From assembly GCA_025504975.1 (NCBI GenBank), contig JANUWI010000015.1, forward strand, positions 434,001 through 498,000: a stretch of DNA of 64,000 nucleotides. The letters run 5' to 3'. Source of the DNA: Plenodomus lindquistii (taxonomy: Eukaryota; Ascomycota; Dothideomycetes; Pleosporales; Leptosphaeriaceae). The notes beneath the pieces are model-generated. The model was not told the origin of the DNA and made no database searches. It saw nothing but the letters and a program-made list of their open reading frames with translations. Position 1 is the stretch's first letter, and each line of letters starts with the position of its first letter. Below are positions 21,548 through 32,528 of the stretch, one piece after another. The position numbers and the translations under genes are program-made.

Positions 21548-23680
21548 ATGACCACCCACATCAAGGTGCCGTGCTCGTCGGCCAACATTGGCCCGGGCTT
21601 CGACGTCATTGGCCTGGCCCTCAACCTCTATCTCGAACTCGACGTGACCGTTACGCGCAAGCCAAAGTCGGAACACTCGCTCAACTGCAGAATCACGTAC
21701 CAAGGCGTGGGCGCAGAAGACGTGCCCCTCGTCGCCCAAGACAACCTCATCACGCGCACGGCCGTGTACGTGCTGCGCTGCCATGGCATCCGCGACTTCC
21801 CCGTCGAGACGCACCTGCACGTCAAGAACCCGATTCCGCTGGGGCGTGGGCTGGGCTCGTCGGCCTCAGCCATTGTGGGCGGCGTGTACCTGGCCAACGA
21901 GGTGGGCAATCTGCAGCTGACCAAGGCGCGCATGCTCGACTACTGCCTCATGGAAGAGCGACACCCAGACAACGTCGCAGCCGCCCTGTACGGTGGCTTC
22001 GTCGGCACCTACCTCAACGAGCTCTCCCCCGAAGACACCGAGCGCCTCGAGATTCCCCTCAGCGAAGTGCTGCCCCAGCCCGCCGGCGGCGTCGACACGG
22101 GTCTGCGCCCGCCAGAGCCGCCGCTCAACATTGGCCACTACACAAAGTTCAACTGGTCGCCCGCCATCAAGTGCATCTGCATCATCCCCCAGTTCGAAGT
22201 CTCGACCGCCAAAGCCCGCGCGGTCCTCCCAGAGTCGTATTCGCGCAAAGATGCCGTCTTCAACATGCAGCGTCTGGCCGTCCTCACCACCGCCCTGGGC
22301 CAGGCCACCCCCGACCCCGACATGATCTATACGGCCATGCAGGACAAACTGCATCAGCCCTACCGCCGCGGCCTCATTCCAGGTCTCACTGAGATCCTGC
22401 AATCCGTGACTCCGCAATCACACCCCGGTCTCCTAGGCATCTGCCTGTCCGGCGCCGGTCCCACCATCCTCGCCCTCGCCTCCGCAAACTTCGACTCCAT
22501 CGCCGCCCACCTCGTCAACGAATTCAAGAAGGAAGGCATAACCTGCGACTGGAAACTCCTCACTCCCGCCGAAGAAGGCACAACCGTTACTCGCCCCTCC
22601 TCCACTCTCGCCCCCAACGACGAGTCCCTTACATATGCCTCCTCAGGTGTCAGCATCGACGCCGGCAACCAGCTCGTCAAGCGCATCAAGGCCTCCACAG
22701 CTAGCACTCGCCGCCCCGGTGCAGACGGCGAAATCGGCGGGTTTGGTGGACTCCTCGATCTCCAAGCCGCAGGCTACGACCAACCTCCCATCCTCGTTGG
22801 CGCCATCGACGGCATCGGTACAAAAGTCAAAATTGCCTTCGAAATGGGCAAACACGACACTGTAGGCATCGATCTCGTAGCCATGAACGTCAACGATCTC
22901 GTCGTACAGGGCGCAGAACCCCTCATGTTCCTCGACTACTACGCTTGCAGTAAGCTCGACGTTGAATCCGCCGCAAAATTCGTCGAAGGCGTTGCAGAAG
23001 GATGTCGACAATCTGGCGCTGCGCTTGTTGGCGGCGAGACAGCCGAGATGCCAGGCATATACAAGGAAGGTGAGTACGATGCCGGTGGTGCCGCGATCGG
23101 TGCCATCAAGCGCGGGGTACCCATTCTTCCCGACTACGCGGCGATGCAAGAAGGTGATGTCTTACTCGGCATGGCATCAGCGGGCGTCCACAGCAACGGT
23201 TTCTCCCTCGTCAGGAGGATAGTGGAGAAGCAGGGATTGAGCTTCCACGACCCATGTCCATGGCAGCAAGGCGCTGACATTGGTACCGCACTCCTTACAC
23301 CAACGAGAATCTACGTTAAACCGCTTCTTGCGACTACACGACGTGGTCTAATCAAGGGCATGGCACACATAACCGGTGGAGGACTATTGGAAAATATCCC
23401 ACGTATGCTACCCAAGACGTTGGCGGCGGAACTGGATGCAAAGAATTGGCCGGTACCCGAAGTATTCAAGTGGTTGAAGAGTGCGGGACGTCTGGAACAC
23501 ACAGAATTTGCACGTACCTTCAACACGGGATTGGGAATGGTGCTCGTGGTTAGCCATGAGAACGTAAAGACCACCATGGAGCAGTTGCAAGAGTTTGGCG
23601 AGAAGGTGTACGTCGTGGGTACACTGAAGAAGCGTACAAGCGACGATTGCATCGTCAATAACATGGATGTATGGTGTTGA
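21548..23680 (+). CDS. THR1: homoserine kinase fused to AIR synthase (PurM-type), 710 aa
   Basis: One uninterrupted frame encodes two complete enzymes. Residues 1-355 are a GHMP-family homoserine kinase (ATP plus homoserine to O-phosphohomoserine, threonine branch): SSANIGPGFDVIGLALNLYL, the ATP loop PLGRGLGSSASAI (about 98-110), HPDNVAAALYGGFVGTYL and LSGAGPTILAL. Its usual C-terminal strand (CDWKLLTPAEEGTTV) runs straight into residues 358-710, a full phosphoribosylaminoimidazole synthetase (FGAM plus ATP to AIR, purine step 5): SLTYASSGVSIDAG, GAIDGIGTKVKIAF, DLVAMNVNDLVVQGAEPLMF, LVGGETAEMPGIYKEGEYDA and FNTGLGMVLVV. The ATG at 21548 has a strong context (CACCGCCATGACC). In yeast AIR synthase is instead the C-terminal half of Ade5,7. 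The junction has no stop or splice signal. Confidence 0.93.
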   Translation: MTTHIKVPCSSANIGPGFDVIGLALNLYLELDVTVTRKPKSEHSLNCRITYQGVGAEDVPLVAQDNLITRTAVYVLRCHGIRDFPVETHLHVKNPIPLGRGLGSSASAIVGGVYLANEVGNLQLTKARMLDYCLMEERHPDNVAAALYGGFVGTYLNELSPEDTERLEIPLSEVLPQPAGGVDTGLRPPEPPLNIGHYTKFNWSPAIKCICIIPQFEVSTAKARAVLPESYSRKDAVFNMQRLAVLTTALGQATPDPDMIYTAMQDKLHQPYRRGLIPGLTEILQSVTPQSHPGLLGICLSGAGPTILALASANFDSIAAHLVNEFKKEGITCDWKLLTPAEEGTTVTRPSSTLAPNDESLTYASSGVSIDAGNQLVKRIKASTASTRRPGADGEIGGFGGLLDLQAAGYDQPPILVGAIDGIGTKVKIAFEMGKHDTVGIDLVAMNVNDLVVQGAEPLMFLDYYACSKLDVESAAKFVEGVAEGCRQSGAALVGGETAEMPGIYKEGEYDAGGAAIGAIKRGVPILPDYAAMQEGDVLLGMASAGVHSNGFSLVRRIVEKQGLSFHDPCPWQQGADIGTALLTPTRIYVKPLLATTRRGLIKGMAHITGGGLLENIPRMLPKTLAAELDAKNWPVPEVFKWLKSAGRLEHTEFARTFNTGLGMVLVVSHENVKTTMEQLQEFGEKVYVVGTLKKRTSDDCIVNNMDVWC

Positions 23681-24968
23681 GCTGCGAGATTGGTGTGGCT
23701 TAACTTGTGTCCGGTGAAATGTTTTAGCTTCTTTTGAAAAAATCTTATACCCGTTTATCCTGCTCGTTTTTGTAGACCTAAGAACGCTTTGGGAGCATTG
23801 TCGCACGCATGCTTATGATCTCTTGAGTCACTCCCGCCGATTTTGATCACTTGCGGATCAAGGAATCCAGATCAACACTGGACGATGACTGATGAGCATC
23901 TTGACAATGTTGTGACCATGGACACGGTTGTATAGCAGAGGTTGTAACCACAGCGGTGCCAAGACCTGCGATGCCTCGTTACATAAGCAGATCGCGTCAC
24001 CCTCGGTATTGCGAAGTTGCATTGCAGACAGCAGGCGAGACGTCTCGCCTTGCAACGCTAACAATGCCGTGCTTCCGAACACTATCTACACCTAAGATAT
24101 ACACCAGATGCACACAGCACGCTACGCGCGGCTCAGGTCGCTATCGTGCGGATCATGCGGGAGCGACCAGCGATCATACCAGCTAGACCCAAGCCGCTAG
24201 AACACTACGGCTGGCTTCTGGTTGCATGATTAAAAGTACGAGCAGATACCCGCTCAAGCCGCGACATCATCACTCTCAGCCTTGACCAGCTCGTCCGCTG
24301 TCACAATATCAGACTGTGGGCCAGGAATGTCAAGCCGGGCGCGATAGGCAATGTGCTATCCGCCGCCCTAGACTCGATCCAGCCATGATGGTGTATAGGG
24401 AACCGCTCGAGGCTTATCGGGCGAGGCTACATTTAGACAAAAGAGGCAGGCATGTCAAGCACAGCACGGCAGTCGTCTGGTGTGGCTTCACATGCGCAAC
24501 ACATCAGGTCATCAGGGAGTCACCAAAGCCTCCCCTCTTGTCCCAACAAAACGCTTGAGGTTTGGGTACATTGGGGTCGCCTCGCTGACACGTCTAGATT
24601 GCGCAATGTGTTAGTAACAAAGGCCACAAACGCTACTGTACGTTCCCTTTGGCAACGCGGGCTGACACAGGCAGCCCGTTGATGTTCCAAAGGACGCCAC
24701 GATTCGTCCATGGGCCCACGGGGACTAGGCCGAGTGGATCGCGGACCGTTTTCTAGACTGGATTTTTTTTTTTCTCTGGCGTCTAGCGTGCTGAGTACCG
24801 CGATTCGCAAGCCCCTCCCCCTCCTCGGCGACGCGATATTCTCACCTGCTTTGGCGAATCCAACGCACCCCAACGCACGTATCACACCAAACGGTGACAC
24901 AGTCCACCTCCGCGAATTGTCACCATCCCACACCACTTATCAGTCCCCTTCCCCCCTCTTTTTTCACA
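23681..24968. other. gene-free stretch
   Basis: About 1.3 kb between the fusion gene and the APRT gene. A T run near 24763-24772 and a C/T-rich stretch at 24930-24965 directly precede the APRT start and look like a fungal core promoter or leader. Confidence 0.5.
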
Positions 24969-25822
24969 ATGACCGCCTCTCCCTCCGACACCCCAGCGCA
25001 CACCACACATCCCATCAACAGCACCACGCAACCCGCCCACCCGCTCAAGGGCGACGCCACGGCCGCCCATCCCCCCTCTAACAAACCCGACCCAACACTT
25101 ACTAGCAACGATGCCGCCAAAGGAGGATTCTCCACCCCCCATGCCTCCGCCGCCGCCGAACTCTCCAGTCTTACGCTAAAGCTCAAATCCTCTCTGCGTC
25201 AATTCAAGGACTTCCCCAGCCCAGGCATACTTTTCGAAGACATTCTGCCCATCTTCGCAGACCCATCGCTGCACGAGGCCCTCTTGCGCTCGCTCGAGCT
25301 CGCAGTCGAGAAGCAATTTGCCGGCGCAAAGCCAGATGTTGTTGTTGGACTCGATGCGCGCGGATTCTTGTTCGGTCCATCGTTGGCGCTGAGATTGGGC
25401 GCGAGCTTTGTGCCTGTGCGCAAGAGGGGCAAGCTTCCTGGGCCGTGTGAGACTGCAGAGTTTGTGAAGGAGTATGGCAGTGATTTCTTCCAGATGCAGG
25501 AGGATGCTGTCAAGAGTGGGCAAAAGGTTTTGATTGTCGATGACATCATCGCTACTGGTACGCTCTCTTCCTACTCGCCTGCGAAATGACACCACGATGG
25601 ATCGGATATGCCATTGTGGTGGGTAGGAATTCTTTCTGAGAACAGTACTAACAATGACTAGGTGGCTCCGCAGCAGCAGCAGGCTCACTCGTCAAGAAAC
25701 TCGGCGGCACAACAATGGGCTACATCTTCATCCTCGAACTCGACTTCCTCAAGGGCCGCGACAAGCTCGACGCGCCCGTATACACTCTCCTCACCGGGCA
25801 GGAGGAGAAGCTGCAGCAGTAA
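24969..25822 (+). CDS. APT1: adenine phosphoribosyltransferase
   Basis: Two exons (24969-25557, 25662-25822) with a 104-nt intron (GTACGC donor, ACTAAC branch-like site, CTAG acceptor) give 249 residues. The enzyme converts adenine and PRPP to AMP (purine salvage, cytosol). After about 70 low-complexity residues not found in short APRTs come LRQFKDFPSPGILFEDILPI, DVVVGLDARGFLFGP, LRLGASFVPVRKRGKLPG and the PRPP loop VLIVDDIIATG-GSAAAAG, which is split by the intron exactly between ATG and GSA. The end is YIFILELDFLKGRDKL. The chosen ATG is preceded by CACA and follows a pyrimidine-rich leader. The extended N-terminus could carry a targeting or regulatory role; that is unproven. Confidence 0.93.
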
Positions 25823-26546
25823 ACATGCACCGTCTCGTTCCGAATTATACCCTACAAGCATGCGCAGCAGTTCTGCAACTGGCAATGCGCACAAACACAA
25901 AAGCATACGTTTTATAGACCAGATAATCCTTACCATAGGCATCTGAATTGGCCTTATAGGCAGTGTCCCTAGGATACGTATTTTCCATGATACACCTCAA
26001 CGATAACGTCATCATTAGAGCCCACAGGCACACAACTTTATAGATCAATTTCAACATTCAACTTCACACAAGATGTTCTCTTATCTCTGCATCACCAGCC
26101 CAAGTCTAGACATATTCAATAAAGCCACCCACGATCTTTCGCACAAATACGTGTACAGCCAACGCTTACCCGTCGCAAAACCCCCCGCCAAGAACCCAAT
26201 GACTCAGCCCCTCTTACCCCTCCAACCACCCCTGCCCACCGCGCCTTCCGCGTATCGGCGCTCTGCAATCCAGGTAACCCCACCTTTAGTCAGTTCGCAT
26301 GCGGAAAGCTTCCAGGCACGAATGTCGTCGCAAGCTGGGCGGCCCCGATGATAGCTTTTGTCGATTTGTAGATAAAGCTTCCATCCCATGTCCTTCCTAC
26401 AACCCTCTTCTTGCAAGATTTTCCAACGCGGTCACACCTTTTGCATTTCACGACCGCTACGAGTGCAAGCTAGACTTCCAGCCTTTGGTAGAAGGGTAAT
26501 TGCAACTTCACGAATACCGGTACTTCACCCAGGCCAAATCAGAAAT
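25823..26546. other. gene-free stretch
   Basis: About 720 bases between the APRT stop and the Rid-family start. A 92-codon frame at 26073 has no domain. I see nothing else. Confidence 0.45.
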
Positions 26547-27462
26547 ATGTCGGAGATTAAAAAGGTATTTACGGAGAATGCTTGTCCTCGTAAGTTTTGC
26601 CACTTGGCGTGAGGGGAAGGGGTTGTAGAGGAGAGGGGAATGTGAAGCTGACGGATTTGTTATAGCTGCTGGACCTTATGTATGTTGCTTTCTTCTCTAG
26701 GTTATGGGATGGAAGAGGGGATCAGGGACGCCGCTGTGCCTCCGACGACTTCTCTCCCCTGCGTCTTCGATCACCACTAGCACCCGTGCAATCGCCCTTC
26801 CCGCTCTCCCGCGTCCTCATACATGAAAACACTTGGTGGCTGCATTGAAGACGAGGCGGAGGGGCTATTTGCCAAAGAACCACACCACAACCCCCCTACC
26901 CAGCACACCAGAACCATCAACCCCCACGGACTCTCACTAACACAACCCCCACAGTCCCAAGCCATCATCGCAGGCCCCCAGATCTTCGTCTCTGGCCAAA
27001 TCCCCGCAGACAACAAGGGAAACCTAATCGAAGGTAGCATCGCGGACAAGACAACCCGCTGCTGCGAGAACATCAAGGGGATTCTGGGCGAGGCTGGTGT
27101 GGCGATGGATCGCGTTGTCAAGGTACTTCACTCCCCCCCCCCCTCTCCCCCAATCCCATCCCATCTCATTCCATATTCCACAACCCCACATCCCCACAAT
27201 TGAGAATAAAAACGGCAAACTGATATTTGCATAAACACACAGGTCAACGTCTTCCTAGACGACATGTCCCATTTCGCCGAGATGAACGGGGTGTTTGAAA
27301 AGTTCTTCGCGCACAAGCCGGCGCGCAGCTGTGTTGCGGTTAAGCAGTTGCCCAAGGGTGTGCCGGTGGAGATTGAGTGTGTGGCGTATACTGGTATGAC
27401 AGCTAAGTTGTGATAGAGGTGGGGGAGGGTAGTGTGTGCTGTGCTGATTGTGCGCAGGTTGA
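26547..27462 (+). CDS. RidA/YjgF/UK114-family imine deaminase
   Basis: Five exons (26547-26589, 26666-26679, 26955-27122, 27243-27393, 27458-27462) give 126 residues. The second exon has 14 nt and the second intron 275 nt. Alternatively the last intron is retained and the protein ends MTAKL at 27413 (131 residues). Conserved elements are CPPAAGPYSQAIIAG across two splice junctions, IFVSGQIPAD, CCENIKGILGEAG, RVVKVNVFLDDMSHFAEMN and KPARSCVAVKQLPKGVPVEI. The arginine of PARSCVAV is the catalytic residue in this family. RidA hydrolyses 2-aminoacrylate and 2-iminobutyrate made by PLP enzymes such as threonine dehydratase. No mitochondrial presequence is visible from this start. Confidence 0.9.
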
Positions 27463-28013
27463 TTGATTGCGGTACTGTGAGGAATGAGGATAGATTCAAT
27501 GATGAGGTTAGGGTAGGGTTGAGGAGATGGCAGATTGGTAGTAGTGGGAATGAGCTGGCGGGGGTGGGTGATGTGAGAACGGATTCATGATGAATACACA
27601 GTCAGGTCTTTATAACAACTTCAGTTCTTGATGCTGTGCCCAAGCCATACTCCCATTTTCTCTCTTTTCTTTCCAAACACCAGCCAGCCCACACCACCCC
27701 ATATTTAGATCCATATTCACCCCCTTCACCCCCACATAGTGACTAGACGACCAGCAACACAAACCTCACTCCACAAATACAAACACCCGAACCCCTCCTT
27801 CTCCATTCCATCTACAAATCTCCAATACCTCCCGCAAACATATACTTGAAAACCGAAAGGAAACTTACCTCGACGTGACAATCGTACCCGTTGCGTTGCA
27901 TTACGCAACGCAAGACAACGTATCGCTCCATCCATCACACGACGCTTCACTGGGCTTGTCGAGCATTGTGGGATGGTGTGAATGTTTCTGTGCAGGATAG
28001 ATATTTTACTAGC

Positions 28014-28049
28014 GAGGTTGAGGTTAAGGTTGAGGTTGAGGTTGGGGTT
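28014..28049. repeat. imperfect GAGGTT tandem repeat
   Basis: About six hexamer units with single-base variants (GAGGTT, AAGGTT, GGGGTT) in intergenic sequence. Confidence 0.8.
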
Positions 28050-28703
28050 GTATCCTAGTGAATTCTTCACATGTGGTTTTTGTTGTTTTTCTTGTGCGTG
28101 GCTGGGGGGTGGAAGAAGTGAGAGAGGGGTTTGTGTGGATTCCTAGATTTCGTTACCTTGGCCCCTTTTTCTATCTCCGTCTTACTTTACATGACTTATC
28201 TTATTGCCTTGCCTACTTTTCTTTCTAGTCCCCATCGCATCTTAGCATCCAACCCTCAACCTGAGTTTTCTTCACTCTACATGCAAATCCATACATACCA
28301 TCATATTAGATGCAGAATGAAATCGTTGTGCGATGCGGGATGGTAAGAGTGTGCAGGGCGGAATCTTGGGTTCAATGATGGGATACTAGGGTGATGGTGA
28401 GAGAGATCTTGGGTTGAACAAAAAGGTGGGTTTTCTGAAAGGTTCTGCGGGGACATGTGGGGGGGATGGGATGCATGGAGTAGAGATATGCAATACCCGC
28501 TGAGCAATCTACATATACTTGAGCATCCGTTGATTGGAATGCTGCAAGCATCAAGATATTTGGACCTCTTTGCGCTCACGGACAGGGGCTAGTTGAAGTA
28601 GTTTAAATGAACGCGGGCTAGTACGAAACGCACGTAATGTCGAGGATAAGGGTATGTCGCAATTTTTTTTTGGACGTTGTTTGTTCACGGCGAGGTGTGA
28701 CTG

Positions 28704-28729
28704 GGTGTGTGTGTGTGTGTGTGTGTGTG
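28704..28729. repeat. GT microsatellite
   Basis: About 13 perfect GT dinucleotides in intergenic sequence, likely polymorphic. Confidence 0.9.
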
Positions 28730-29048
28730 ACAAAAGCAAGTGGTATGATTCCGCAGCTTAATTATAATATAGAAAATAACCAATATCATTAATTTTGTAT
28801 CAAAAGTATATAAAGCCAAAGCTGTAGTTGAAATAATAGAGTCTTGATGATATAGAGTAGAAACCAAGAGCACATCTGACTCTAAGCATGCGCAAACAAA
28901 TCATATGTCCAGGTTCAATTACCCGTACAAGGTACGAACGTTGGTATGTATGTACACGAAGTAATCAGGTATGAAAGCTCTCGAGCTAAGCGGCCGCTTC
29001 AAGTGAGCATCATCATCACACCCGCAAACCCAGCCAACATCCCCACTT

Positions 29049-31200
29049 CTAATCTGTTGGCACTGGCGCTGGCGGTGGCCTTGAAATCAACATCCACGTC
29101 CCAAAACCCATATCGTCGTGCGCCCAATATCTGGGGTTCGCTACAAAGAAAATACACTCATCGTCCACAGTCGTGCGGAACGAAAACGCCGCGCAACCTG
29201 CTGTTGTGGAGCAGGTCTCTAGGCATATGGTATCCGCTACTGACGGGGGGTAGGCTATGTGGGGCCCGTTGGCAACGCCACCGGATAGGATGGTGTTCGC
29301 GCAGTAGCCCCATGTTGAGCCATCACTCGTTGTGCGCCGTCTTTCGAAGTCTGCGTTGAACGCGCAGGGTCCTGAGGGTTGGGGTGTGGGTGTGGGTGTT
29401 GTTGTGTCTGAGATGGGGGGTGTGGATGATGGCAGCGGCGGCGGTGAGGATGAAGCGGCCGATGACGACTCTTGGGTGGACGACGATGCTAATGGCGACG
29501 GGGATGATTGTGGGGATGATCCTGATCCCTTCGCGATAAGAATCCATGCGTCGAAAACGGAAGATGGATCTGCTTTTGAGCTTGACCAGAAATAACACAC
29601 TGAAGAAGAATCCCGGAAGTACGATACGAGAGCACATTCCTCTTTCTGCGAACAAAGCTGAGTGCAGGCCAAGGGCAGTGCATCGGTCGGAAACCCGACA
29701 TCTGACGCACCCAGTGCATTTTCCATATCTTGATCCTCTCCTGCTTGTCTACAAAGCCCATAGTTATCACCGTTCGATGTAGTGATGGTATCAGCAAATG
29801 GAGCATTGTTGGGACAACCGACAAGAGGAACGGGGTTTGGCGACGGCGAAGGCAGCGAGCTGATGATAGACGACATACTTGGCGAAGTGCTCGCAAGCGC
29901 TGACGAGCTTGGCGACAATTCCTCAGGGAACGACACCCATACCCAGGTCTGCCTCCGAGTATATGTCGAAAACCGGCCCTCGATCAAACCGCATTTAAAC
30001 CCCATATCAGCCTCAAGATACTCGATAACTACGCAAGACGGCTGGTTGGAGCAAAGCTCGGTGCAACCTACACCAGCAGCTTCAGCGTCCGGGAACCTCT
30101 CTGGCGGTATTGTAGTGGCGCCATTTGCGCGGCCGACGCCGTTACTGGCGCAGTACCCGAATCTGCGTCCATTGGACGTGGTACGGAAGACAGTTGGAAG
30201 GTTGCCGTCGCCGCATTTGAGAGACTGTGGGGGCAGAGGCGTAGGTGAAGAACTTGGGCTTTGTGTTACGGTCGAGGAGGGCTGCTCTGTGCTCGAAGAA
30301 ATTGATGCAGAGTGTCCGAGAGATGACGCTCCGGAAGATGAAGACGTGACCAAGGATGTGGATAGTGTTGGTGTTAGGGTTACTGACGATGACTGAGTCG
30401 TAGATGTTATAGATGATTTGTCGGACTTGGAAACCGTTTTTGTGGCTGATGACGAGGAGACTTTAGTAGAAGTAGATACTTTTGTCGACGAACGAATCCT
30501 CGGAATCCTTGTGGACGAGGTAGCTTTGATAGACGAGGACCTCTTGATCGATGACGAGGGCGTTTTGCTTGACGAGCAGACTTTGGTCGGAGTGGAGGCT
30601 TTTATTAACGACGATTTTCTTGTCGACGATGCGGGTTTAATCGACGAAGAACCTTTGGTCGACAACGAGACTTTGGTAGAAGGTTTTGATGAGGACGTGA
30701 CTGCTCTCGAGATGCAATCACCGAACAAAGGTTGGCATTTCTCTCCACAATAGTCCGACGTACTTCCACAGTAGTTGTACCTTGAGTTGGGTAAGTAATC
30801 AAAGTTGCTCTGGAAGCTGGCATACATACTGGCTGCAGCAGTTGCCCCATCTCGACCCTTTGCAGGTGGTCGAACCGTAATCCTTCCCACACCTCGCATT
30901 GGTACTTACTTTGCTTGAGGTAGTGGTGCATTTTCCGAATTTTGGATTGCACCCAGTACCGCAGTAGCCAGGAGTGCTACCGCACCAGCCATGCCTTTGA
31001 TGATGTCAACTTTGAATGCATCACAGAAGCATATGTTGAACATACTGGGAGCAGCAATCACCCCATCTCGAGTTGATACAATTGAAGCCCTTCTTGCCGC
31101 CACATGTCGCGTCGCTTGTGGTTTTGCCAGCGCTGGTTTGCGGAAATGCAACAACGCTCAGCACTACGCAGGCGACAGCGACGAAAGACGAGGCGTGCAT
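29049..31200 (-). CDS. secreted protein: two chitin-binding domains, Ser/Thr linker, three Apple-like repeats
   Basis: Three exons (31200-31046, 30994-30830, 30780-29049) with 51 and 49-nt introns give 683 residues. Both introns interrupt the same codon position of a CCSQ motif, one in each chitin-binding domain. The signal peptide starts MHASSFVAVACVVLSVVAFP. Hevein-type domain 1 has SRWGDCCSQHGWCGSTPGYC and GCNPKFGKC; domain 2 has SRWGNCCSQYNYCGSTSDYC and CQPLFGDC. A Ser/Thr/Lys-rich stretch (about 130-230), likely O-glycosylated, follows. Then three related cysteine repeats of about 95 residues resemble PAN/Apple folds (YCASNGVGRANG, CTELCSNQPSCVVIEY; CTQLCSQKEECALVSY; CLETCSTTAGCAAFSF). 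It probably binds chitin in the cell wall or outside it. A relative lies at 59721-61173. Confidence 0.88.
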
Positions 31201-32528
31201 ACTGAAGTCTGCCTCGGAAACTCGACGATGGCGTCTAAAAGATCGGGGAGTTTGATATGCCTTATAGCGCTGTTGAAGGGAGCCATATCTTACCAGCTTG
31301 GCCGGAAGCAGAAGCCTTAGTATCTTGGGCAGTCAAGATTGCTTGAGATCGATAGTCTCTGAATGCTTTTCTCCGCCATTTGCCAGCATCGCTCAGAGCT
31401 GCATTGCATACAATTGGTCACCCTGCGACGGCGAGGCTACTCTAGGCGCAAGCCTCCTGCGATGGAGCAGCTGAACATGAGACTTGGCGGTGCAATGACA
31501 TGAGGCTTTCAGTTTGTGGCCCGAGCTGAGCTCGATCGGGACGTAGCACATCCCCATCAAGACTGTGGCGGTCAAAATTGCTGAGGCCGAACAAACTAGG
31601 CGCACCGCTAATGGGGCAAGACTGTTGAGAACGTGCTCCTTGGAATCTGGAATCCGGGGCGGTCGATGAGGCTGAACGCCACTAGCAATGGAAAGGGGCA
31701 ATTGGGCGTTGTCCAGACCGCGACCAGCCGCAACTTTTGACCACTTCGCAATCTGCACACGACTCACACAACATGGGATGCTGCGTACTGTATCGTTGAG
31801 ACAGCCAGATGTCTGATTGTCTTGATGGCGATGATGATGGCAAGTGACCCGTCGTCATGGAGGATCGGAGAGGTCGCGATGCCGGGCCCAGAGCCGAGGA
31901 GTTGCGCTAGACATTTGCGGTTAGTCAGGTACAGGGGCACAGTGTCTACGGTAGCGAGCCACATCCGTCAAAGTCTATGCGCCGCTGCCGAAACTCTGTG
32001 AAGTAATGAACCGCTTTTTGTTTTGAGCAACGACTCTCTCAAGACTTCAGGCCCCTGGTTCCTTTCACCACAACCATGGCGATACAACAACGGCTCACGG
32101 TCAGTATCGTCAGCATTGAGGAACGGGGAGCCAGTCGATGTATATGTTCTCACACCTTGTCGTTCAGCGAATTCGAAGAACCCTTGCTGGAACCCTCTCA
32201 CAGTCGTGTTGAGGCCGTTCGACACCCTCAGTATGACGATCAGGTATCCTGTCGTAATGTAGGAACAGCATGGAGACAAAAACAATCTATTGTGGTCATC
32301 TATATGCATGGGCGCCCGCGCAAGGTAAAACAAAATCCTTCTATCGAGCTCGAATGGCAACGGTATCCAACGAAAAAAAATCGCTGCCGTCTAATGCAGT
32401 GGAAAATGAAGAAGTAATGAGGGGTATTTGCCCGTCATGAGGGTATCTGACTCGGAGATGAACAAACAAAATTACACAGCATCATGCTATGACTTGTCGA
32501 ATGTTCCCTTCGGGCATAGAGAAGTCTG
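31201..32528. other. gene-free stretch
   Basis: About 1.3 kb between the start of the chitin-binding gene and the 3' end of the P450 gene. A minus-strand frame (31767-31393) has a hydrophobic segment but begins with GTG and has no domain. Confidence 0.45.

Larger units (their letters stand above)
27463..29048. other. gene-free stretch
   Basis: About 1.6 kb between converging genes. It holds two low-complexity repeats (28014-28049 and 28704-28729) and an AT-rich patch near 28750-28840. No supported gene. Confidence 0.5.
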
